Shown: piece after piece, positions 38,560-50,190 of the stretch | How positions within the stretch are numbered: position 1 is the stretch's first letter | How the letters are laid out: every line of letters starts with the position of its first letter | Origin: Apophysomyces variabilis | Taxonomy: Eukaryota; Mucoromycota; Mucoromycetes; Mucorales; Mucoraceae | DNA: 64,000 bases | Direction of reading: 5' to 3' | Assembly: GCA_002749535.1 (NCBI GenBank) | Contig: MZZL01000408.1 | Span: 1,355,465 to 1,419,464 of the forward strand | Notes under the pieces: generated by a model | Databases searched by the model: none | The model's input: only the letters and a program-made list of their open reading frames with translations | What the model was told of the DNA's origin: nothing | Position numbers and translations under genes: made by a program

Positions 38560-39528
38560 AACATCATTCGGTGCCTGAATTAAAATCTTGCGGACAACAA
38601 TCCCAACTGAACAGCTTAAGATAAAGAATGTTTGTCAGACCAAGCACTGCTTGAATCAGACTAATAAAACGATGATGCCCAATGTCTTCCTTGACATAGA
38701 TGTACTCATAGATATAGATCCGTTTATATTTCATCCGGCACAATACCCTTTATTGTACTATGTCTATCGAAATGAAGTTAGCAATAACTGGAAATAGACA
38801 CACTAACTAATTGCAGCTAATGGAGCCAGGTGGTCACAGCAACTTGGTGAATGCAAAAGCCAAAATGCATTCATACAGTGAAGGATTATTTGAGCAGTAG
38901 TCAATCAATGAATAGTTTTGATATAAACCAATTACAGCCTTCTCAGACAAAGCTATTGCCTTTAACATTAAAGACGTTCCTCAGATTGTCATGCCTGCGC
39001 AGCCTCAACGTATTTTTAAGTCTGGACACCGGTCACCCATTCAATATGCTTTTAATCTTTAGGTTTTTGGAAGTGAACATAAGATGTATTTCATTATTAA
39101 ACTGTCGTTCCTGATGGACTAATTTCTTTAAGCAATACTTCCGTTTAAGAATCAATATTGACCGACCAGCATCTAGAAAAGTGTCAAGGATTTGATGGAG
39201 AGACGAGTTTTCACAGTAGAACAACAAATGGCTTGTCCATACTATTTCTTGAGGTTTTCATGGATCTAAGGCTCAATTAAATTCCCAATTGTTTGCATGC
39301 TCTCAGGGTCAGACAGCATTCAAGACACCCACATCGGTAACTTCTCATTTCTTTTTTGGGTCTGATTGTCAAACCTGCGCCGTATCTTTGAAATAGCCGA
39401 TCTGGACTTGAAATCTTTTATATGCCCAGCCATGAAACCGTGAGATGGTTTTTACACAATCTTTTATAAAAGGGAATAATTCTTAGGTCTTTTTGTTTTC
39501 CTCGTTGACATATTTTTTTTTTACAATA
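38560..39528. other. Intergenic, no gene seen
   Basis: About 1 kb between two plus-strand genes. The open frames at 38588-38797 and 38851-39114 show no motif. A T-rich tract lies directly before the next start codon (39510-39522). Confidence 0.45.
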
Positions 39529-40028
39529 ATGAGATTGCTTATTTTATGGTGTATCTGTGCTTTTGCTTTATCGATTTCTATTGTCAAAGCTGAAATTGTA
39601 TCGCCACTTCCCAATGTCACATGGTATGCGGGAACAAGGGAGACGGTTGCCTTTGATACCACTGGATACACAAGCAATGATACCGTTACGCTGTTTTTCG
39701 ATGAAGATCGGTCTAAACCATTAGCATGTAATACCGGCTAATTAGACATACATGACATTGATCTGACCTGTTTTACTTAGACGGTCAAGTCCTTAAAGGT
39801 AATTTTACCTTTGTGGTCCCTGTTCAAGCCCTTTCTGTTGGAGCTCGAGAAAAATCACACCTACTGGCCGTAGTTCGACGCAATTTTTATCTTTGGAAAG
39901 TGTTTGCTCTTCCTGTGAAGGTCATCATGCCTCCCGGCAACGTCCTTCAAGTTCAAGATAGTCCAAGTCCAGTCAGAGGAGCATCCATAAAGTTGGGTAC
40001 ATTGGATCAGCAATTAGCATTGGATTAG
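39529..40028 (+). CDS. Small secreted protein with a Kre9/Knh1-like N-terminal domain
   Basis: Two exons (39529-39727 and 39781-40028, a 53-nt intron) give 148 aa. A clear signal peptide opens it (MRLLILWCICAFALSISIV), followed by AEIVSPLPNVTWYAGTRETV, which resembles the I-x-P-x-x-G-x-x-W-x-A-G start of the Kre9/Knh1-like immunoglobulin-fold domain of fungal cell-surface proteins. The second exon has GNFTFVVPVQAL and FYLWKVFALPVKV, fitting the end of such a domain. No GPI-like hydrophobic tail or transmembrane helix follows, so it is probably secreted to the wall. Function in wall assembly is inference; the match is by eye and short. Confidence 0.65.
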
Positions 40029-40599
40029 TTATAAGAGTCGTTATTGACATAATATCATTGTAAATATCTATGCTTATGGCAAAAAATGAGAGAAAACCGA
40101 AAATGAGTGTAATCCGAAGCAGTTAAATTGCTGGCTATTTTATCTGAAATGAAAATTTCCAATCATATCTTTTCAATATTCTTTGCAACACCAACTCCTA
40201 TCGTACAGTGATTTTGAAAAGAGTAAATACTAATTGTACTATTAAAGAATTACTATGTTGCGATATCGCCTCTCCTTTCAACCACCAGCCTGGGCTTCTT
40301 ATAAGCCAGCAAATGTGATTTTGTCTTTGCTATAATACATAAATACGCTGCAACAATACAGAAGCGGTATTGAAACAATACACTTAAACGAGACATCTAC
40401 AAACTAGAATTTCACGTTCATAGTGCCCGGATTAACTCTTGTTGCCGCCAAATGCCTGAAGCGGTACAAGAAAAAAGGTGACTGTCAATTTGTTGCGAAA
40501 AACATCAAAAAGTTTAAGTGGACTCAACACTTGTTCCGCAGTCCTCACGTTTGAGTTCGGCAATCGGCTTCGTAGTTTAAGCATTCCAATAGATCAGCC
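40029..40599. other. Intergenic upstream of eIF5B
   Basis: No gene. It should carry the eIF5B promoter and 5' UTR; nothing specific stands out. Confidence 0.4.
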
Positions 40600-43500
40600 A
40601 TGGGGAAAAAGAAAACTGGAAACAAAAAGAAGCAGGACGATTACTGGTAAGTAGAATAAGCAACGTGGATTTGAATTGCTATAATGCTTAATATATCCAG
40701 GGACGAAGCCTTTGAACAGGATGCGGCTCTCACTGGTGCTGCCGCCCCGGCTGAAGAAGACCCTGAGGCATTTGAGAAGAAAACAGCCGCATTCAATGCC
40801 TTGGCCGATTTGGACGATGAAGAAGAGGATAGGTACGGCATGACGATGCATACTGTATGCTGATTCTCGCTCTTTAGCCTGATGGCCCTAGTCAATAAGG
40901 CGGCGAAAACCAAAATGAAGAAGAATAAGAAAAAGAAAGATGTGGACTTGGATGAAATTCCGCAGGAAGAGCCTGCTATTGAAGCTGCTGCACCGCAACC
41001 AGCCGAGGAAGTTAATGATGATGACCTCGATTGGGTGAATGACAACAAGAAGAATAAGAAAAAGAATAAAAAGATTGTCGAAGAAAAACCAGCCGCCGAG
41101 GAAGATGAAGAAGGTGGTGGCCGCATCTTAACGAAGAAAGAGAAGGAGAAGCTTAAGAAGGAGCGTCAGAAGGAAGCCAAGAGATTGGCCGCTCTAGAAA
41201 AGAAGGCTCAGAAAGATGCCGAAGAAGCTGAATTTAACAAACTTCTTGGAATTGAGGAGAAGGAAGACAAAGAAAAGGAAACTACCGAAGGTGGTAAATC
41301 AAAATCTCAGCAAAAGAAGGATAAAAAGAAGAAAAAGGCCGCAGCTCGCGAGGAAGCCGAGACAGCTGAAGAACCTGCACCTGCGCCGGCACCCGCACCC
41401 GCTGCTCCAACAGGTGGCCCAAAGAATAAAAAAGTTGCAGCCTTGAGAGTAAGTTTGTCAAGGAATTTTCATCCTTGATGACATAACCAATTAAATTGTG
41501 CCTTGTAGAAAATGCTTGAAGCACAAAGAGCTGCTGAAGAAGAAGCTCGAAGACAAGCTGAAGAGGAACGTAAACGTATTGAAGAGGAGGAACGAAAGCG
41601 AGCTGAAGAAGAAGCGAAACGTGAGGAGGCTAGACGTATCAAGAAGGAAAAGGAAAAGGTAGCTTGATGTTCACCGTAGCATGGATTAAAACCGAATCTA
41701 TCGATAGGCCCGTAAAGAACAGCTCCGTAAGGAAGGCAAGCTGCTGACCAGGGCACAAAAGGAAGCACAGCGTAAAGCTCAGCTTCGCCATCAGCAATTG
41801 CTCGAGTCTGGCCAAGTCAAGGTTCAAGCTTTGGAAGCTAGTGCACAAACTGCTAAGAGACCAGTCTATGACAACAGGAAAAAGCGAAGAGGTCCCTCTA
41901 AAGATGATGCCGAAAAGCGGAAGCAAGAGGAAGAAGAAAAGAAAAGATTAGAAGAAGAGCGTAAACGCAAGGAGGAAGAAGCAAAGAAGCAGCAGGAAGA
42001 ATGTAAGTTGAGGTTTTATTATGGAGAGATCATGCTAATGCGTAGATTCCATAGCTGATGCAGAGAGCGATTGGGAAAAAGCACTCGAATCTAGCGAAGA
42101 AGAGGAAACTCCAGCCGAGAAGAAAGAGGAAGCTGAAGATCTTAAGGATAACTGGGATGACGAAACTGAAGAAGAAGAGGAAGAAGAAGTCAAACCGACT
42201 CCTGCAAAACCGGCAGCAGCATCTCCTTCTGCTAAAGCAGCAGTTTCAGAAAAAACTCCAGCTAAGAAACCCGCTCCTGCAAAGACTGCATCACCTTCCT
42301 CCTCTGAGGATGAAGATGAAACCGAGTCCGATTCTGAAGAAGACAGCTCAGACTATGATAGTTCAGACGAAGAACTTACCAATGCGGAACGACTTGCTTT
42401 GCAAAGAAGGGAGGAAGCTGCCAGAAAACGGGCTCAGCGACAGCAGGAGGCTATGGCTGCACGTTCTAAAGATGATTTGCGTTCACCTATTTGCTGTATC
42501 CTTGGTCACGTAGACACGGGTAATTACAAGATATGCTTCGACGGCAATTATTGAATTACTGTTCTAATTGTTTGTTCTCTGAAAATGACTAGGTAAAACA
42601 AAGTTGCTTGATAAGATTCGTCAGACGAACGTTCAGGAAGGTGAAGCTGGTGGTATTACTCAGCAAATTGGTGCCACTTATTTCCCTAAGGACGCAATCG
42701 AGAAGAAAACGGCTGTTTTGGGCGACAAACGTATCGATGAGCTTAAACTGCCAGGACTTTTGATTATTGATACACCTGGTCACGAATCTTTCACTAACTT
42801 ACGAAGCAGAGGTAGCTCCCTCTGTAACATTGCTATTCTTGTCGTCGATATTATGCACGGCTTGGAACCGCAAACCTTGGAATCTATCCGCCTGTTGCGT
42901 GACCGAAAAACACCTTTCATCGTTGCATTGAATAAGATCGATCGTCTTTTCCAATGGGAACCTACGCCGGATAACTCTTTCCAGGCTTCTCTCGCCAAAC
43001 AAAAAGCATCCGTCAAGCAAGAGTTCGAAACGCGTGTTGAAAAGACCATTTTGGCCTTCGCCGAGCAAGGTCTTAATGCACAGTTGTACTACAAGAACAA
43101 GAATTTCGCCAAATATGTCTCACTGGTTCCTACATCTGCCTTCACTGGTGAGGGTATTCCAGACATGCTTAATCTACTCGTCAGCTTGACCCAGACGCGT
43201 ATGAGCGACAAGCTGATGTATATTACCGAGCTGGAATGTACTGTTCTTGAAGTCAAGGTTATTGAAGGTTTGGGTACCACAATCGATGTTGTCCTTGTCA
43301 ATGGCTGGCTACATGAAGGTGATAAGATCGTTGTTTGCGGTTTGAACGGACCAATTGTTACCCAAGTAAGAGCCCTTTTGACACCGCAACCTATGCGTGA
43401 ACTGCGTGTCAAGTCGCAGTATATCCATCACAAGTCTGTGAAGGCCGCTTTGGGTGTGAAGATTGCTGCACCTGATCTGGAAAAGGCAATTGCCGGTTCC

Positions 43501-44358
43501 CGTTTGTTGGTCTGTGGACCAGACGATGATGAAGACTACTTGAAGGAAGAAGTCATGTCCGATTTGACGAACTTGATGAGTTCTGTCGATCGTCAAGGTC
43601 ATGGTGTGTGGGTCCAAGCTTCTACTTTGGGTGCTCTTGAAGCTTTGCTGGAATTCTTGAGAACGTCGAAGATTCCTGTATTTGGTATCAACATTGGCCC
43701 TGTCCACAGAAAGGACGTTGTCCGAGCTGGTACAATGGTGGAGAAAGCTCCGGAATATGCAGTAATGCTCTGTTTCGATGTCAAGGTGGACAAAGAAGCC
43801 GAAGAACATGCAGAGGAACTTGGTGTCAAGATTTTCACAGCTGACATTATTTACCATCTGTTTGATCGATTTGTCGAGTACAGAGCTGCTATGATGGAGC
43901 AGAAGCGTAAAGAACAAGCTGGACAGGCAGTATTCCCCTGCGTGTTGAAGATGGTACCTCGTGCCATTATTAATAAGAAGGATCCTATCATCATTGGTGT
44001 TGACGTTATCGAAGGTTCATTAAGGATTGGTACACCAATCTGTGTTGTCAAGACCAATCCAGAGACAAATAGCAGAGAGGTTGTCACCCTCGGCAAGGTG
44101 ACATCTATGGAACAAAACCATAAGGCATTGGAAATCGTCAAGAAGGGCCAGGCTGGTGGCGGTGTCGCTATTAAGATTGAATGTGCGGTGTACGAGACGC
44201 CTAAGACATACGGTCGTCACTTTGAAGAAGGCGATGCTCTTTACAGTAGAATCACTCGTCAATCCATCGATATTCTCAAGGAATCATTCCGCGACGATTT
44301 GTCCAAAGAGGAATGGAGGCTGGTGGCGAAATTGAAGGGTGTTTTGGGAATAGAGTAA
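40600..44358 (+). CDS. eIF5B: Translation initiation factor eIF5B (GTPase)
   Basis: Joins the 60S subunit to the 48S complex and hydrolyses GTP at the end of initiation. The start at 40600 gives [21 protein letters not shown] long, very charged N-terminal half follows (Lys- and Glu-rich, [17 protein letters not shown], an AP-repeat [11 protein letters not shown]) and is probably disordered. The GTPase core is complete: [19 protein letters not shown] (G1, split by an intron exactly inside GHVDTG/KTK at about 42519-42594), [13 protein letters not shown] (G2), [17 protein letters not shown] (G3) and [10 protein letters not shown] (G4). Domains II-IV follow, and the tail ends [14 protein letters not shown] as in eIF5B. 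Six or more introns sit in the 5' half and none in the last 1.75 kb. Its stop is only 121 bp from the stop of the convergent INTS11 gene. Confidence 0.95.
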
Positions 44359-44479
44359 ATGACGCCTCCAATTGTTAGAGTAAAATAATAAAAAAAATTG
44401 CATTTGTACAGTCCTTAGCATTATCGTTAACATGTATGCTTTAATATTTATTGTTGCGGAACATTTACAAAAATGGTTT

Positions 44480-46481
44480 TCATTTACTAGTATACAGGAC
44501 ACGGTTTACTGCTCCCCGGATTCGATTGGCCAACTCTTCATCTTCATTACTCCATAAAATTTTGAGCACTCCACTTTTATGGTCCTGCAAAGCGATTGTA
44601 ACACTGCGAATCTTCAGGCTGGTTGCCTTTCGCTCGATTTTGGGGCTCGCGGGCAAGGATTGAATTATTTCTACGTATAAGAGATCCATAACTCGCATGT
44701 GGATAGTTTGTGTGTCTGAAAGTCCCATATCGTTGAACAAGGAAAGCATATTGAATTCTTTTTCAATTTCAAAGGTCAATTGTGGCTGTTGCAAGGAGCC
44801 ATGGTCTTCTTGATCGCCCATAATTTGGGATGGATGTACAATTTCCAGCTGAGGTTGGTTCGCTCCAGATAAGCCATTGAGCCGACCGTTGTAGTTCGTC
44901 CGTAAGACGCCATGCAGAGGAATACATGATTGCGGCTGAAGTGCACTTATTCCATCTCTTAATTTCTTTTGATAGCTTTCATTGAGGACTGAATTCAACA
45001 AGTCCACACTTAATTTAGCGCTCAGATTTCGGGGTGTCTCGATATCTATTGCCACTCCATTTGCTGGATGGTAGCATGGTATACCAAACTCCTTCGTGAT
45101 GTTACCACTCAAGCTATCCATGACGATTCGTTCTCCGTGCACCAGTACGACGTTGCGTGGCTCACAGTTTCGTATTAGCTGCATGATACCTTTTGCATCG
45201 GCATGGGCACTGAACGACATCACGCGAACCTGCAAGTTCACTTCGACCTTGGTGTAGGTATCAATCTCCACCACTTTTGCCCCTTGAAGTACTTTATGCC
45301 CGACAGTCCCGGCTACACAGAAACCAGGCATGATCAACATGTTCTTTGGATCCGGGGCCCATTTCTTGAACACTTCCAAGGATGTGCCAATATTGAGCAT
45401 ACCAGGCGTCGCGAAAAGGACCATTGGCCCGGGAAGCTCGGCATAGGTGCGATTCCACGGTTCGATATGTTTGAAGTCAAACATATTGTGATGTACAAAG
45501 GTTGATTTGATTTTCTCATTTGTCCAGTTGATAAACAGTTTGTAATATTGTGTCGCTCTTTCGGTGAGACCAGTAGAGAAGTACACCGGTACTTTCATAC
45601 CCATACGTTCCCAGTAGGATTCAATTAGGATGCAAAGCTCTTGAGCTCTACCCAATGCAAAAACCGGAATGATAACTTTGCCTCCATTTTGAACACACTC
45701 ATGTATTTTATGTAGAAAGTCTCGTTCCCGGGATCGTTTTGAGTCACGAATAGTCGTGCCATAAGTGCTTTCCGTGATCAATACGTCTGGTCGAACTTTA
45801 TCGATCCATGCTGCTCCCAGATGTCGATCAGGCGTCATATTGTAGTCTCCCGTATATACAACGGATTCGTTTCCAACTCGAACATAGAACATTGCAGCGC
45901 CAAGGACATGGCCAGCATAATACGGTTTGATTTCTAGTTCGTCGTCCACTTTGATCGTTTGATGCAAATTGACAGCTGTTACTTTTTTCATGCAATCCTT
46001 AATCATTGCCGATGTAAAAAAGTTGGTTTCGCCTTTTCGTTCCACAGTAATTTTTCTGTAATCTTCAAGAAGAAGTGGGCAAATCGCCTTTGTTGGATGA
46101 GTCATGTAGATAGGCCCGTCGTATCCACACATTTCTGTAAAATAGGGAAGAGCACCGCAGTGATCCTATACGTCAAAATATCATGATTGCTACGTTCTGA
46201 TCAATACATGTTATCCCTTACCAAATGGAAATGGCTAATGATAACTGCATCCAGAACCTCTGTGAAATTTCCTGTTTTCGAAATATAGCTGAAATCGGGA
46301 AATCGTCGATGATCGTTGAAGCCCATGTGAAAGCCAGCGTCGAACATGATGTTCTTTCCGCCAATGGTTACCAGGACACAGCTTCGGCCAACATCTTGTC
46401 CTAATAGGGTGTCAATAGCAAGGACTAAAAATGCATCGATTACGGCGTACCTGCGCCTAATGGAACGACGCGGATAGTCAT
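44480..46481 (-). CDS. INTS11: Integrator-type endonuclease INTS11 (CPSF73-like metallo-beta-lactamase)
   Basis: Zinc-dependent RNA 3'-end nuclease. Start at 46481: [20 protein letters not shown], with a first intron right after GAG. Metal motifs: [17 protein letters not shown], then [33 protein letters not shown] and [20 protein letters not shown]. The beta-CASP part has [48 protein letters not shown] and [15 protein letters not shown]. These stretches match INTS11 (CPSF3L) more closely than the cleavage factor CPSF73/Ysh1, especially [20 protein letters not shown] and [13 protein letters not shown]. The C-terminal 200 aa resemble the INTS11 C-terminus, ending in [16 protein letters not shown]-like features. 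Nearly all coding sequence is in one exon (44480-46132); two or three short exons precede it. All catalytic His/Asp are present. Confidence 0.87.
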
Positions 46482-47367
46482 TATACTTGCAGTGAAGGAG
46501 ACATTGAGTGCAACATTCGGGATACGACCACCGTTAGAAATCTGAGTCACAATTATGGCGCGTTTAGGCAAAAAGGGGTTCCTGAGCTGAAAATGGCAGC
46601 ATTGCGACCGTGCTAAAGAAGATTTACCATAACACCACAGAAGTAATGCAGAAATGTTGAAATAGCAGAGGTTTGGGTCCTCCTAGTGCTTTATGGCTGT
46701 TTCAATGAAGGGACTAGTAGACGACTACTTACCCGTTCGTGGCACTTGCCTTCTTTTTTTCCTGTTTAGCGCACGTAAGTATTGGAGGTATAAAGTTGAC
46801 ATTATAGAGTGCCTTAAGAGAGAGTAACGATCTTGCCGTTTGTTTTAAGCTTAAATACAGGCGGTGGAAACTTGATCGAAGAAAGAAGGATGAAAAGGAG
46901 ATAGGATGTTTATAACAACAAATGGGGACGACAAACAAAGAACAATTGTCATCAACACTAAACAATTGCATATTTGCTATTCCGAGGTGCTTTAGAGAGG
47001 CGTAACATGTTGCAGGGAAGCACAATGGACATTTCCTTTGATTTACAGCGCAATAAGAAGTCTTTGAGCTTAAATCCCAACGTCCTAAAAGTAAATGCGC
47101 AGAAATGAATAGACAGGTCTATCCATTGCCCTTGATTGGACGAGACAACAACGTTCGCCCTATGCATTAGCTTCTTTACTTGAGCTATCTTTAAGATAAA
47201 TAAAGCCTGTTAAAAGTAACAATGAATAGCCAGTAGGTTAACATCTTGGGTTTTAGGCAAAGGAAGAATGGTGCTCACACTGGAAGCACCTAGGGAAGTC
47301 TATTTTATTTTCATTCCCAGTCAATTGTGCAGATTTCACCCTTTCCAAACGCTTGGCTCATTCTTTT
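46482..47367. other. Divergent intergenic region
   Basis: About 0.9 kb between INTS11 (-) and TVP23 (+), probably holding both promoters. The minus-strand frame at 46729-47025 shows no motif. Confidence 0.4.
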
Positions 47368-48180
47368 ATGGTACCTCTTTTTTATCGTTCCCAATGCCAT
47401 CGCTTAATGCTTCTCTAGGCAGACGAAAGTAGAACTAACCTTCTCAATACAACGGCTGTTGACTTGGAAGCTGGCCATGGCCCTAGGAATAATAGTGCAG
47501 TTAGAGATTACTTCGAACGGTCAAGGTACGATGTGCGATATAATAGTTATGATTGTAACAATGCCTGAAGTCATCCCGTGGCTGCATTTTTCTTTCTCTT
47601 ATTCCGCACTGGTGCCATATTGACCTATTTTTTTGGCTCTCTTTTCACCAAGAATTTCACGCTCATCTTTGTGATCACTATTCTGCTTCTTGCCTTTGAC
47701 TTCTGGACAGTCAAGAATGTATCAGGTCGGTTGTTGGTTGGTTTACGGTGGTGGAACGAGATTCAAGAGGATGGTTCGAATCGGTGGGTCTTTGAGAGTG
47801 CAAACGTAAGTTTCAAGAAAACAAAAGAAAAAGACTTGGCCATGATTGCGATCGGTATTAAGACTAGTTATGCGTAGCCCAATCGTCAAAACAATTCTGC
47901 AGACTCACGATTATTCTGGACGGTTCTCTACGTTACACCTGCGATTTGGGTCTTGTTGGCATTGGCATGTCTGATTGGGTTCAACCCTTCTTGGCTTGTT
48001 ATCGTTGCGGTGGCCATTGTGCTGAACATGGCTAATGTCATTGGATACACGCAATGTGATAAGGATGCTAAGAGAAAATGGGCTGGAAATGCTGCCCAAT
48101 CAGCTTTAGGCACGCTTGGAGGAAATGCTACCGGTCTTGTTGGGAAAGTTTTTAGCTCTGGTCTAGGAAAATTCTTCTAA
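47368..48180 (+). CDS. TVP23: Golgi membrane protein TVP23
   Basis: Small Golgi membrane protein involved in vesicle traffic. Four exons: 47368-47370 (the ATG alone), 47419-47525, 47571-47805 and 47878-48180. The spliced start reads MADESRTNLLNTTAV. Then SSHPVAAFFFLLFRTGAILT, VITILLLAFDFWTVKNVSGR, LLVGLRWWNEIQEDGSNRW and SRLFWTVLYVTPAIWVLL match TVP23. There are four hydrophobic segments and a Gly-rich tail (SALGTLGGNATGLVGKVF). The start is chosen because ATG followed at once by GTACCT and a 48-nt intron gives the only open, Met-initiated N-terminus; no other in-frame ATG lies before SSHPV. Start exon is inferred; the rest is firm. Confidence 0.87.
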
Positions 48181-50190
48181 TTGTTTTATGTGGCAATATA
48201 TCCGCAGTTGGAAGGTAAACGCATAGGGATGGATTAGTGAGTCGATGATGTTTGATATCCATTTGCTATATTATGTTAGTTAGAAGCAAAGAAATCTGAT
48301 TCAAAAAAGAAAGCGTGAGATCACTCAGCTTACTTGTTCATGTCTAACGTTCTTTGCTCGGCAGCGTGCACCTTTCCATCAAAGGGTTTGATTTTTTGGC
48401 CCTGGGTTATTGCACAGTTCTGCTGTCGTGTTCATTGCTGTAGAAGGTTTTATGAGATGGACAAAAGCCCTTCTTCCATGCTATACTAAAGTCAAACTAC
48501 TGTTTTTTTTTTCAATAAAGAGATTGTTCAATCCTGATTTTCTGAACTAGTTACTCCGATTCTTAGTTTTGCAGCTCGATGCTCTGAAAGATCTGCATTT
48601 CAGACCGATCTTTATTTCGCTCTTTCTGCACCCAATGATCGCCAACTTTTACGTCGTTGCACAGAGGTTATCCGACGTAATGTCAGGAGATGTTTATAAC
48701 TGATCCCACTGAGATTACCGACCTCCTTCGTCAATTTTTATTCGTTTCCCTGCTCTTGATGTTATAAAACATCCAGTAGATACATTTCTTACAATTACAG
48801 TCGGTTGGGTTAATGGACATCGGATAGAAAGATCGGCTTATGTTGGATTGATCCGTTAATCGGTCCACGCAACACTTAACAGTATCGCATTGGCAGTTAT
48901 CCAATTTCTTTTTGCTATGGCTATGCTTGCTGAAAACCTTTCTCACTAGTCTTATTCAGAAGGTTTAATGCTTTTATGGGCGCTGGACCACTAGAATCAC
49001 AGGTTCAGGATATGGAAAAAAATCTAATCCGTAAATAGCCAGATAACTGTGAGAAGACACAGCCTTGTTTCAGGACAGGTATGTCTTCTACACTCATGAT
49101 TCTAAGTCTTCGTGGGATCTTATATTTAACTCCACGTGGTGTTCCCATTTACAGCACGAAAAGCTACAAGTAGGGCAGCAATAAATATAAGATAGAGATG
49201 ACTCTTAAAAATTCGCAGTATTCTATACATGTCTTCTCTTTCGTGCTATAAGACGTTAAGCCTATAGCATGGACAGGGAGTTGCCATATACAGGCTCAGG
49301 ACAGATAGAGAGAAGACTTTATGAATATGCCACATCTGATCTATCAGCGCGCAAAAAGAGATATATCTCGGCGTACGAAATTTACGTTTCCCGAGAAATG
49401 CAAAATCTTTTTTTTGCTGTGGGACAAAGGGTCCTTTCTAAAAACAGTGTATTAAGTGACACATTCACCTTCCACTGCACGTTGCTCCTTTTTCTGGTTT
49501 AAGAACGTATAGACGGTCAGCTAATCACCGGATTCAACTTTGGCACCATTCTTCGCACACCAGTCGACCAAATCTGAGCTGCTCTACCCACCAAAACTCT
49601 GCATTAGCTGCCACTATTCGAAAGATGACCTTGGACTTCCCTGTGCGTCATGTCATGCCAAGATCATGTTGCACGGCCAATCGACCGGATGGTGTAATGT
49701 AAAAGAAAAATCTTACTCTTTCGTAGCACGTTCTATGTGTGAGGCATTTTCCTTTACTGTTTTGCCAATTTTGCTCAAACAGCGGATCCTTTCGGTTTGA
49801 TAAAAACGAAAAAGGACTAAAACCTTTTATCCGCACCGCGACTTGCTTTACTCCGCCAAGCCCTCTTGGTGAATTCGTTTGCTCTTGGGTGAGACGCTTT
49901 GGTGACACGGACAGCTTTTGTGAACCCATCAGCGGGAATCCACCGAATTCATACATGGAACGTAGTGCAGCCTAATGCTGCTCACGTGTTGTACAGAATA
50001 CGAGAGATTGTAAGTATATTTATCAGTTTGAAAATGATTTATACGCTTTTATGTTATTTTAATTTTATTAGCACGTAGATTACAAGCGGTAAAATGTAGT
50101 AGTGTCCGTATAATGAATGTGAGACAAGGACTGTATACACAAGTTGGTTTAGTATTGTTTGTTCGTAGCGAAGGAAAAGAAAGTGCAGGT
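48181..50190. other. Intergenic, no gene supported
   Basis: Two kilobases between TVP23 and the first permease gene. A Cys-rich minus frame (48731-48946) and a plus frame with two CxxC pairs (49540-49800) were considered and left out for lack of splice partners and homology. Confidence 0.4.

Noticed and set aside
43309..43917. Long minus-strand frame inside eIF5B
   Set aside because: Antisense shadow of the conserved GTPase gene.
48731..48946. Cys-rich minus-strand frame with CxC and CxxC pairs
   Set aside because: No splice partners, no known spacing of zinc ligands, and AT-rich surroundings; probably chance.
49540..49800. Plus-strand frame with two CxxC pairs, cytochrome- or zinc-finger-like
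   Set aside because: A single isolated frame without conserved context; the other strand is open as well.
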